This document shows, piece by piece, positions 53,122-62,400 of a stretch of 64,000 nt of DNA. A program made the position numbers and the translations under genes. This stretch comes from Gracilinema caldarium DSM 7334. Lineage in GTDB: Bacteria > Spirochaetota > Spirochaetia > Treponematales > Breznakiellaceae. Under the pieces are notes generated by a model, which made no database searches, was not told the origin of the DNA, and saw only the letters and a list, made by a program, of their open reading frames with translations. Numbering within the stretch: position 1 is the first letter of the stretch; every line of letters starts with the position of its first letter. The stretch lies in contig NC_015732.1 in NCBI RefSeq assembly GCF_000219725.1, positions 2,170,001 through 2,234,000 of the forward strand, given 5' to 3'.

Positions 53122-54318
53122 AAGGAAATCTATAAGGTTGATTGTTTTTATGCCGTTACGTTCTATAGCCTGGAATTCATCCAGGCTAAGAATGTACTTC
53201 GGATAACTATCCTGTATCCGCTCTAGAGGTCTAAACTCACGGTTAATCACTTCTTCATTAGGTAAAAGATAGCATACTTGGAAATAATGTTTTTCATTCT
53301 GCTTTTCCGCAATAAAATCAACCTCCATAGTATCGAATTTACCAATATGGACAGAATATCCCCTTTGTAGCAATTCAAGGTATACAATATTTTCAAGCAA
53401 TCCATTTATATCTCTATCTTTATAGCCTAATAGACCATGGCGTAAACCTATGTCACCGGCGTAATATTTGCTATACAATTCTAAAAATCGAAGTCCTTTA
53501 ATATCGTATCTTTGAGTTTCATATACAAGAAAAGCCTTTTCCAGGTAATGAATATAGTTCAGCACCTTATCCACCGAGGCTGTGAGTTTTTGGGCTTTAA
53601 GATAATCAGAAATTCTTTTTACAGAGGTAATGTTGCCACAGTTATCAAATACATACTTAATCACATGATCCAGCAAAGCAGGATCTTTAATATCATTACG
53701 TTGAATCACATCTTTTAAAACTATAGTACTATATATTCCATGTAAGTAAGTAAACACAGCACTATCGGATAATTCAAAAGCATGAATGCCTGGAAGCCCC
53801 CCATAACGCAGAAACAAAGAAAATTGTTCCTTTACTGTATTATCAGACCTCTGGTGAAATGCACAAAATTCTTTAAATGTTAGCGGATATACCTTAAATT
53901 CTATGTATCTGCCTGAGAGTAATGTGGCAAGATCCGATGCAAGCAAATGTGCATTGGAACCAGTGATTGTTATATCGGCAAAGGATTCAGAAAACAGACT
54001 GGCTATAGCTTTTTCCCAACCAGATATCTCCTGTATTTCATCAATAAATACATATCGTTTTGCATAGTGTTTATCTAAGAAAAAGCCTTTTACAAATTTA
54101 TATAGCTCCATATAAGAGGTTATAAAATCCCACTCAAGCAACTCCTTGTTGATATAGAGAATTGCATCGGAATCTGTACCCTTATCCTGCAACAGCCTTA
54201 TAAGTTGTAGAATAAGCGTACTTTTACCAACCCGCCGCATACCAGTTAATACTTTTATAACTGGCGTATCAAAATAGGGGAAAATAGTGTTTATATAGCT
54301 ACTTCGTTTAATTTCCAT
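53110..54318 (-). CDS. ATP-binding protein (AAA_14 / DUF4143 type)
   Basis: 402 aa. Walker A GMRRVGKSTLILQL near residue 26, Walker B in RYVFIDEIQEISGWEKAI, TGSNAHLLASDLATLLSGRYIEF, and the C-terminal DUF4143 part with DFIAEKQNEKHYFQVCYLL, a PD-(D/E)xK-like segment. Such predicted ATPases are common accessory genes, frequently horizontally transferred; their function is not known. AT-rich compared with its neighbours. Its promoter sits between two related palindromes (54336-54351 and 54371-54396). Confidence 0.85.
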   Translation of the reverse strand: MEIKRSSYINTIFPYFDTPVIKVLTGMRRVGKSTLILQLIRLLQDKGTDSDAILYINKELLEWDFITSYMELYKFVKGFFLDKHYAKRYVFIDEIQEISGWEKAIASLFSESFADITITGSNAHLLASDLATLLSGRYIEFKVYPLTFKEFCAFHQRSDNTVKEQFSLFLRYGGLPGIHAFELSDSAVFTYLHGIYSTIVLKDVIQRNDIKDPALLDHVIKYVFDNCGNITSVKRISDYLKAQKLTASVDKVLNYIHYLEKAFLVYETQRYDIKGLRFLELYSKYYAGDIGLRHGLLGYKDRDINGLLENIVYLELLQRGYSVHIGKFDTMEVDFIAEKQNEKHYFQVCYLLPNEEVINREFRPLERIQDSYPKYILSLDEFQAIERNGIKTINLIDFLLAV

Positions 54319-54335
54319 GTTACACCACTATAAGC

Positions 54336-54351
54336 TTCGTCTGCAGACGAA
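54336..54351. promoter_or_regulatory. perfect 16-bp palindrome at the ATPase transcription start
   Basis: TTCGTCTGCAGACGAA. It lies 17 bases before the ATPase start codon and 3 bases after the -10 box. A related copy, with -GTATAG- in the centre, forms the terminator stem 40 bp away. Confidence 0.65.
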
Positions 54352-54354
54352 ACT

Positions 54355-54383
54355 AGTATAATAAAATTAAAGAGTTTCGTCTA
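54355..54383 (-). promoter_or_regulatory. promoter of the DUF4143 ATPase
   Basis: On the minus strand TAGACG (54378-54383), 17-base spacer, TATACT (54355-54360). The -35 lies inside the terminator palindrome. Confidence 0.55.
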
Positions 54384-54398
54384 TACACGAAACTCTTT
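54369..54398 (-). terminator. terminator of the chemotaxis gene, doubling as a palindrome copy
   Basis: 12-bp stem AAAGAGTTTCGT-type (54369-54380) with its complement at 54387-54398 around CTATAC, T/A-rich on both sides, so it can work in both directions. Confidence 0.8.
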
Positions 54399-54422
54399 TT
54401 ATTATTCCTGGAGCAGGTGTAC

Positions 54423-55969
54423 TTATGTGTCAGCCTGTAGCTTAAAGAAGTCCATTAAGCTTTGCAGGTCCCGGGCCATGTCGGCCAGGGATTCAGAGGT
54501 AGAGGCGATTTCTTCTGCCATGGCGGCATTTTGCTGGACCACCTGATCAAGCTGAGTCATGGCATTGTTTATTTGACCGACTCCTGCGCTCTGTTCTATC
54601 GCAGCCCGGCTAATTTCCTGAATAAGCCGGGCCGTCTTTTGTATGTCCGGCACCAGGGCCTCGAGAATTCTACCTGTTTCTGATGAAACAGAAGCGGTCT
54701 CTTGGGACAGGGCAATTATTTCGGTGGCCGCATTCTTGCTCCGTTCTGCAAGTCTTCTCACTTCTTGGGCCACAACGGCAAAGCCCTTGCCATGTTCACC
54801 AGCCCTGGCGGCTTCTATGGCTGCATTTAATGCTAAAAGGTCTGTTTGTCGGGCAATTTCTTCTATTACCAAAACCTTTTCTGCTATTTTATTCATAACC
54901 AGAATAGCATTCTGAACTGCTTCCTTGCTCTGTATAGCCCGTTCAGCGGCAGACCGTGCAATGAGGTCCGTTTCCTTTGCATGGTCTGCGGTCATCGCAA
55001 TATTTGATGCCATTTGTTCTACTGACGAAGCGACTTCTTCTGCCACCGAAGCCTGTTCCGAAGTGCCTGAGGATAAGTTCTGCGCTGAGTTACTCAAATC
55101 CCGGCTGGCAAATACGATATCATTAGATGCTTGCCGTACCTGGCTGACGATTTTAGAAAGCTCCTCGGTCATATTTTGCAAAGACCGTGCCAAATCGCCA
55201 ATCTCGTCGCTTCTGCCAGCGCTATGTTCATCAATATGATTAAAGAGTTTTCCCTGGGCTATGGTGTTAGCCTGACCTATAATGGTGAGAATTGGTACAG
55301 TTATGCTGTTAATAAGGATAAGAAGAACCACAATAATCACCAAGGATACGAGAATACTTGCAATCCTGAATTGAACCATGGCCATATCCAGATCCCGGAA
55401 TGCTTCTTTATCGGGGATGGCGAAGGTGAAAAGATAACCAAAATTGGTGTATCCGTAATATATGGTGTGGGAACTGCCGTTAATTTCAATCCGCTCTATA
55501 CGGTCAATAGTCCCTGCGGGCAGACTTTGGTTCAGTTTTGTGACCCAGGACAGGAATGCTGGTTTCTGGGCATCGTCTGCAGAATCCTTTCGGTAGGGTT
55601 GGAAGATATATTCCTGATTCTGAGCATACAGATAACGACCCGTTGCGGGGTCTAACAGGAAAAGCTGGGAATGCTCGGTTATTTTTACATCCTTAAGCAA
55701 TGTTTCCAGAAAACCCAGGGTCAGGTCCGCCGTAGCAACCCCAAGAATGCGGTTATTTGTATCCACCATAGGACAGTCCACCGTAATATAGATGGAACTG
55801 GTTCGTTTTTCTGGGGGTATATCGGCTAACGTTTGTCCCTGTAAGAGGTAGAGGTAGGGTTCAGTAATAATATATTCCTTAGGCAGTGGGGTTTTCCGGT
55901 CATGGTTCAGGGGCAGGGCTGAGGTGTACCAGTCTTCGACCACATAATTATAGTTGATGTAGGGCCTAC
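54423..55969 (-). pseudogene. methyl-accepting chemotaxis protein, C-terminal part (split by IS)
   Basis: Continues the gene broken at 57528. It begins in the extracellular sensor domain ([20 protein letters not shown]), has a membrane segment ([19 protein letters not shown]), a HAMP region ([20 protein letters not shown]) and the cytoplasmic signalling domain with the hairpin tip [20 protein letters not shown]. An in-frame GTG at 55943 could start a shortened product, but the first membrane helix is lost. Removing the IS with one 3-bp repeat rejoins both parts in one frame as a 680-aa receptor. Confidence 0.85.
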
Positions 55970-57525
55970 TGAAAATGTCTAAAAATGATATTTCAAAACT
56001 TTTTTACGTTAAAATGGGTTTAATTTAGTATACTAAAACTTTCAAATATGATTTATGAGGTTTAAAACCAAGTAAAAATAAAAAGCGCATAAAAAGATCC
56101 CTCAGGATTTTTTCACAGTTGGTCAGCAATACACATACCATAATTGCTGTTTCACTAGTTTCGCGTAATTTTTCATAGATTGTACCAAGACCAAACTTTC
56201 GTTTCATATATCCAAAGCCACCTTCAATCGCTTGTCGAATGGCTTCGTCAAGTCTTTGAATCTTTCGTAGCTGTCGTACTATCTTTTTATTCTCTAATGT
56301 TTCTTTAATCGGTCTGCCTAAGGGTGGTCCAGACAATCGTATTCCTCGAGCTTCACAATAGGCTCGGTTTGCTCGTGTCCGATATATTTTATCGGCATGC
56401 ACCGATTCCGGATATCGACCACATCGCCTCTTATATTTTTCTATTTGTGTTGGCAAATCTTCTTGTTCGTTATAGGGTTCCCATTGTAATCGATCTATAA
56501 AAATCATCCCGTGTTCGGTCATCGATGCTGATAGTTTTGCTCCGAATTCAAAGGCCGCTTTTGCTTTACCTCGGGCTATTGGTCGTACATGGGGTTGACT
56601 GATACTGACGATTTTTCCCGATATCGAATGGGTCTTTCCCTTATACATCTGTACCTGTTGCCGGTAAACCTCATGTATCACGATAAGATCACGTCGCTGT
56701 TTTGCACTCAACGTTGTACTGGGAACCTTGTTTTGTAATTCATTGATAGTCCGTAAATTACGTCGTATGTATTGGAGTTGGGTCCGAATCGCTCTGCGTA
56801 TTTCTTTTTTTGTTCTTCGTCGCCCTCGTATAAAATTGAGATATTTGATACGGGCCTGTTTTCTATAGGTTCGTGGTTTTATGGTGAGCTCACTCGCTTC
56901 ATATAACGTATCAATTATCTTTTCTGTTTTCCTTCGCGCTTCATCCAATAAAGTGACATCATGGGGATGCCGGATATCCTGGGGGACGCACGTGGCATCT
57001 ATAATGAGTTGCCCTCGATTTCCATGATCATGGTCATCCTTTTGGTTTTCTTTGTTCTGTTTTTTTTCAGATTCTGCTTCTACCTGTTCTTGATACCGTT
57101 TCGCTATCAACTCATTTATCTGTGCTATTGCATCAGGTCCAAGCCGTTTTCGAAAATGAACCATCATGCTTGGATCAAAGGGTTTTTCATCTTTGTAAGA
57201 TTCATATCCTAAAAAATATTGCAGGTAATGGTTCTCTCGTATTGTTTCTACCGTTTCTTCATCTGTTAATTGTAATTTCTCTTTTATCAATAATGATCCC
57301 AAGGCGAGCCGTACGGTCTTGGCTGTTCTTCCAATTCGTTTTGAAAAACATTTTTTATATTCAGCTTCTATCTCTTCCCATGGAATAATTGCGGCTAATC
57401 GTACCCATCGATTATCTTCTCGTAAATGTCCTCCGAAGGGTACATAAAAGTCTTCAAACTCAGGTACCTGTTCCTTTTCCTTATACATCGTTACCCCATA
57501 GTAAAGTGCACGCTTTTTAAGGCCT
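55970..57525 (-). mobile_element. IS5/IS1182-type insertion sequence
   Basis: About 1556 bp inserted in the receptor gene. Limits are inferred by rejoining the receptor frame: TAC (plus strand) at 55967-55969 and at 57526-57528 may be the target duplication. The uninterrupted target would read GTAGGCCCTAC, a near-palindrome. Clear terminal inverted repeats could not be established by eye, so the ends may be off by some bases. It contains one transposase gene. Confidence 0.75.
56025..57488 (-). CDS. IS5/IS1182-type DDE transposase
   Basis: 487 aa. An N-terminal DUF772-like part (LALGSLLIKEKLQLTDEETVETIREN, YFLGYE, DPSMMVHFRKRLG), then a DDE core: first Asp in LIIDATCVPQDIRHPHDV, second Asp in SVHADKIYRTRANRAYC, and Glu in the EGGFGYMKRKFGLGTIYEKL segment. 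A Lys/Asp-rich, His-containing spacer (residues about 138-155) precedes the first Asp. It looks intact and may be active. Its start is 37 bases inside the element. Confidence 0.92.
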   Translation of the reverse strand: MYKEKEQVPEFEDFYVPFGGHLREDNRWVRLAAIIPWEEIEAEYKKCFSKRIGRTAKTVRLALGSLLIKEKLQLTDEETVETIRENHYLQYFLGYESYKDEKPFDPSMMVHFRKRLGPDAIAQINELIAKRYQEQVEAESEKKQNKENQKDDHDHGNRGQLIIDATCVPQDIRHPHDVTLLDEARRKTEKIIDTLYEASELTIKPRTYRKQARIKYLNFIRGRRRTKKEIRRAIRTQLQYIRRNLRTINELQNKVPSTTLSAKQRRDLIVIHEVYRQQVQMYKGKTHSISGKIVSISQPHVRPIARGKAKAAFEFGAKLSASMTEHGMIFIDRLQWEPYNEQEDLPTQIEKYKRRCGRYPESVHADKIYRTRANRAYCEARGIRLSGPPLGRPIKETLENKKIVRQLRKIQRLDEAIRQAIEGGFGYMKRKFGLGTIYEKLRETSETAIMVCVLLTNCEKILRDLFMRFLFLLGFKPHKSYLKVLVY

Positions 57526-58024
57526 TACCCCTTTCTTCCGTGCACTTCTTATTGAGATTATCTCTGTATTTGCTTCTTTTGTAAAGAGTTGTTTGTTTTT
57601 CAGGAAGCCCGATGTACGTCTCATCGAGCTGAAACTTTCCATCGCTGTATGATGCATAGGGTCCAAAAAATTCATATCCGGGGATAACGCCCTTATCATA
57701 AAAGAGCCCTCCGCCCGCCAGGGGTTGGAATCCTAAGGTCGACAGCAAGAGGTTGATGGCCCCTTCGGGGCTCATGCCTTTTTTGTCCCGCAGGGATTCT
57801 CCGACGATGCCGCCGATTTTTCCAAGGGTCCTGGCGGTAGCAAGCTGGCTGTCGGTGTAGCGATTAAAGTCCTGTATATATTTATAGACCGTAAGGCCCA
57901 TCTTTTCATGGATTTGTTTTTTCATTGTATTGGATAGATTCATCTGGTTCACCAGAAGGGTAATGCCAAAACCAAGGACAAGCACCAAGAGGATGCTGAT
58001 GGTAAATTTAGTCTTAATGTTCAT
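57526..58024 (-). pseudogene. methyl-accepting chemotaxis protein, N-terminal part (split by IS)
   Basis: 166 codons from ATG at 58024 (GGGAGG 7 bases upstream). It has the first membrane helix (ISILLVLVLGFGITLLVN), then a dCache-type sensor with GGGLFYDKGVIPGYEFFGPYASYSDGKFQLDETYIGLPEKQ. The frame enters the IS after EERG and soon stops. With the part at 54423-55969 it made one receptor. Confidence 0.85.
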
Positions 58025-58135
58025 GAGCAAGCCTCCCATTGTATAGTCTATGCAATAGCGCTACAAATACAAGAAAAATAGTAGGAGAGATGGTGAAGGC
58101 CACAGTTACAGGGATGACTGTGGGTGATGGGCTGG

Positions 58136-59383
58136 TTATTTTTTTGCTTGGTTTTTTAGTAAGGCTCTGAAAGCTGAAAGCCATTCCGCCCTTAGGGTAG
58201 AAGTTTTTTCAGTTCCTATATTGCAGGGAACCACGGTACTCCTGATAATACTGTCTAAGAACATGCGATGGTCCCTGTTAAGCAGGGGGGCATCGAAGGA
58301 AATAGCAAGAAAGGGTGTTTTTTCGTTTAAAGTCCTCAGAGCTTCCTTTGTTTTCATATAATCAAAAAGGGCTGTATCAGTTTTTAAAATATGGTTGCCA
58401 AAGGGGCTTAGGTTGATAAGCCTAAGGGGAAATAGTGGTTTAGCCCCCTGTATATCGGTTACTAATTTCACTCGCCAGGCAAGAAGTCGGGTTGTATAAT
58501 TTGTCTTTTTATAGCTATAGGGGCCAAATAAAACCATAGTCTCTTTTACAATATCCATCTGATTTTCTAGATCACCCTGTGTATAATATTGCCATTGGGA
58601 AGGCATATACCCAGCATCTTGTAAGTCTGCAAGGGCTGTGAGGAGGACTCTTCCGGGACCACTAGAAAAGAAAGGGGATGTTAGGTCGAAAGTTACTGTA
58701 CTCCCCTGAGCAAAACCTAAAACAGTAGGGTCCTTTGTTTCATAGGCCTGTACAAAAAGCTGGGGCAAGGAATCCCCTTTATCCGCCGAAAGGCCCGAAT
58801 AGAGCACCGTTAGAAAGGCAAAGAAATCATCGTCGTTACCACCGTTTATAAGGATAACAAAGGGGCCAGGGCTATAAATTTTTGCAAGCCAGTCAGCTAG
58901 TGATTTATTGTTGATGGTATGAACCATTGTGTTGGTTATTGCTTGTAAACCAGTTTCCCCCTCGCTCTGGTAGGGAACTAAGAAAACATAAGGGTCCATT
59001 ATATAGATATCTTGTATATCCTTTTGTGGGAATAGACTGTTTCCTGTAATAAGACCTTTACGCTCTACATTGAAGGGCCGAACTTCTATAAAAGACCTAT
59101 CCCGATTGCTGAGCCTGAGATACCAGGGAGCCTGTTCTATAGAACCTTGAACGACCACCTGCTTTTTAAAGCCGGCCCACCAGGGACTGAGCGAACTTGC
59201 AAGCTCTGTGGGAACATGTATAAGGCTGACTGAACGGCCATATACCCAAAGTCCGCCATAGAATACGCCTGCTAAAAGCAACAAGATTCCTAGCACAAGG
59301 GCAGGCAGGCCTGGTTGCTTGCCCCTCTGGTTTGTAGATCGTGGCTCTTTTTTTCTGGTTGACCGTATGGTTTGTTTATTCAA
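58136..59383 (-). CDS. membrane-anchored protein of unknown function
   Basis: 415 aa, not recognised. A basic N-terminus (about 20 residues of Arg/Lys/Gln) is followed by one membrane segment (residues about 27-49, PALVLGILLLLAGVFYGGLWVYG); the rest should be outside the cytoplasm. It contains several segments like a solute-binding fold (DIYIMDPYVFLVPYQSEGETGLQAITNTM; LQDAGYMPSQWQYYTQGDLENQMD), so a divergent extracellular binding-protein-like domain is possible. The start is a TTG at 59383 with AAAGGAA upstream. It sits between the giant surface protein and the receptor gene on the same strand. Confidence 0.65.
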   Translation of the reverse strand: MNKQTIRSTRKKEPRSTNQRGKQPGLPALVLGILLLLAGVFYGGLWVYGRSVSLIHVPTELASSLSPWWAGFKKQVVVQGSIEQAPWYLRLSNRDRSFIEVRPFNVERKGLITGNSLFPQKDIQDIYIMDPYVFLVPYQSEGETGLQAITNTMVHTINNKSLADWLAKIYSPGPFVILINGGNDDDFFAFLTVLYSGLSADKGDSLPQLFVQAYETKDPTVLGFAQGSTVTFDLTSPFFSSGPGRVLLTALADLQDAGYMPSQWQYYTQGDLENQMDIVKETMVLFGPYSYKKTNYTTRLLAWRVKLVTDIQGAKPLFPLRLINLSPFGNHILKTDTALFDYMKTKEALRTLNEKTPFLAISFDAPLLNRDHRMFLDSIIRSTVVPCNIGTEKTSTLRAEWLSAFRALLKNQAKK

Positions 59384-59458
59384 TTTCTATTCCTTTCGGT
59401 GTTTCAGGTGCGCCTCGTGGGAGGCGCTTAAATCTAGTGTGTCTATTGTTGATCTGAA

Positions 59459-62400
59459 TTATTCATTTAATTCTGCTAATGCAGTAAGATATTCCACCCC
59501 CTTTGCACCGGGAATATTGTTGCAATATCCTACAACTGGCAAGCCATTTGTACCAACACCGACATTGAATCTGTTAGTATCACTGTCAATAATCCTGTAT
59601 GGTAGTATTTGAACCTCCCACTTGCCATTAAGCTTGCCTGATGAGTCAACAACACCATCAGTAAGTGTTGCAATATCCGGAGTTCCTTTGTACCAGGCAA
59701 TCTTGGCTGTATTCCCGACACCTTTGTAAGAAATATATGGTGTATTGCTGTTTGTCGGGACGGTAAGCGTTAATTTATCACCGACTGTCAAGTATGAATC
59801 CACGATAACGCGTTTCCTTGTAGTGGGATCGTTGTATGTTGGTATATAGATATACACAACATCACCATTGAAAGAATCCTGATACGCGATATGCACATGA
59901 CTGTCTTTATCGACAACAACCGATACAAAAGCACCGCCGCAATTTGTGTCAAGCGACACCGGTGTTGACCATGTTGTATTGGCGTCATTTGTGGCGTAAA
60001 TGTAATAGAGCGTTGTTCCTGAGTAGTAAATAAGCACAGCACGAGCCGTGCTAGCGCCAGTACTAACACCTACTACCGCGGAGTAGATGCCTAGATTGGT
60101 ACCGGTGCCGATGTATTGTCCCGCGTTGGTATTACCAGCATTATTATTCTGGTTAAATCTACGGTTATTGGTTTCGTTATCAGTGTAAACAGGCCAGGTA
60201 CCATTTTGATTGCTTTGAATAATTTCGGTATTATTAACATAAAGGTTAGTAGCAGTATCGGTTACTTTGGTCGCATTTGCCGGTACTCCGCCGCCGACAC
60301 TGGTCTGGTTGGTTCCCGTTTTAAAGTAACGGAAAATAATCCTGTCATCTATTGAGTCGTAAGTAGAGTAGAACACATGGCTTAAAGAGCTGTTGCCAAC
60401 TAGCTTAACAGTAGGATATTGGTAGCGGTCAAGAACGGCAAGATTTCCGGATTTGTAAAGATTATCTAACCAAACATTGTAATCACGGTAAAAATAGGTG
60501 GTGCCATTCCAAGTTGTGTTTGGCGGATTGTAGTATAGATTAACCATAATACCACCTTTATCACCGATAAAATCGGTTCCCAGCTGAACTACATTGATGT
60601 CATAAAGCGCAGCCCGATTATTGTCAGTATTAAGCGCAAGCGAGGTAAAGGTAAACAAGTCCCAGTTTTCATATATTTTAATTTCGCTTGTTCCGTCCCA
60701 ATACTGCGCAAGACCATAGCCTTCCGAGTTGTTAACATAGGCAAATTGTGGAGTGTTTCCGCTCATTGCCATGGAAGGATATACAGCGTTTTTCGCACGC
60801 GGAGCAGATGCGTTAAGCCTTAGCGGATTGTAGTCCCAGACTGATAAATATACATCATCATTGAGAGAAGTTTGCAGGAGCGGAGTAACCATGGCATTGG
60901 TGGGTAGAGTGTCGTTGTTGATGCTGTTCAAGCTTGGAATTCCGTTTGCTATTATTGTCAGGTATCCGCTTCCTCCTGTGGCAAGTGTTACTGTAAGTTC
61001 CCGGTTCGCGGTAACTATTACAGCGGTCAATCCTGTTCCCTGTTTTGTTGTGTAAGTCGCGTCATAGGCGTCAGGATCTTTGGAAATGCGGATATCACTT
61101 AAGGCTCCAGTAAGAGTAGTCGGCGCGAGATTAAAGCCCTTTACTGTGATTGTTTCATAACTTGCGGTGCCTGTTGTCTTAACCCATACCGGGTATTTAC
61201 CGTCAGCGCTTCTGTTGTAGTCGCTGCCGAGCAAAGTGTTGAGGAGCGTTACTACATCGGTAATATACGGCACCACATCCACTTTCATAATGTTAAAGCC
61301 GCCGGTAAGGCTTGTTGTATCATTAGGGCTGGTCGGGGTTTGTATAGAACTATTGGGAGACCCTGCCTTTGCATCTTCAGCCCGGACCCGGATGCGCACA
61401 TTGCTCCTGGCTACCCCATTTACCGTGCTACTATCCCACTCGAATTTCCAGCTTACAGTATGCCCTGACTCCAGGCTCAGACTCTGACTGGTGGCACTCC
61501 AGGTTCCCAGGGTATTTGTTCTGGCCACGAGCCCATTGTTGCTGCTACTGAATTCTGCAACCTGTTGTTCTTCAGTGCCATCAACCACACCATTTCCATT
61601 TAAATCGATCCATATATAGAGGGCAGAAATCCGCTGGTTGTCAGAGGCTTCACCACTGAACACAATGGTCCCACTTACGTCCGCATCGTTACCAAAGACT
61701 TCGTTGGTCTTGTTAAAGCCTGAGTTCTGATTATCCCAGGGGCTCTGGTCCCAGGGTTCTATATGGCCCTTCCATACAGATCGATCACTGGCATTGTAGT
61801 CCTTTACATCAGTTGCGGACAGTTGGTTCAGTCTCGCCGTTGGGGCCACCTCGTCCACGTTATCGATGGTAAGGCCCACGGTAATGGTACCACTCAGCTC
61901 ATCAGTGGGGTCACCATCATCGCTGGTGGTACTATCATAGACCAGTATAGTAAATGTACGGTCATTTGAACTGCTACTATCAACAAAGCCACTTGTATCT
62001 ATTGTAACCTCACTAGAAGTTAAGTTGCTGTTGTATTCAGTTACGCCATATTTTACGGAGTAGCGTATAGTTCCATTTCCGCCGGTAGAATTTATCTTAA
62101 AGTAAAGTTTATTGCCTCGAGCGGTAAAGTTCGTGGCACCATAACCATTTGAGATGGGGCTGGTCTGTTCGTTCGCATCAAGCACATCCCCGTCTCCATT
62201 CAGATCAGTACCAAGTACGATGGATGTAATAATTGGCTTATGATTGGCCACATAGGCATTGGTCGAACCGCTCACATTATTCCCCGCAAAGTCGTAGGCT
62301 ACATAGTGAACTTCTACCTTGCCATCTGCTACTAAGGTTGAATTGAACTGGGCCGCCCATTGGTAAGATCCTCCGCTAATGGTAAGCCACTCTGCATAGC

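Noticed and set aside
59393-59432. GCGCCTC/GAGGCGC hairpin between the giant surface protein and the unknown membrane protein, as a terminator.
   Set aside because: No T-run follows on the minus strand; at most it is a processing or partial-termination site.
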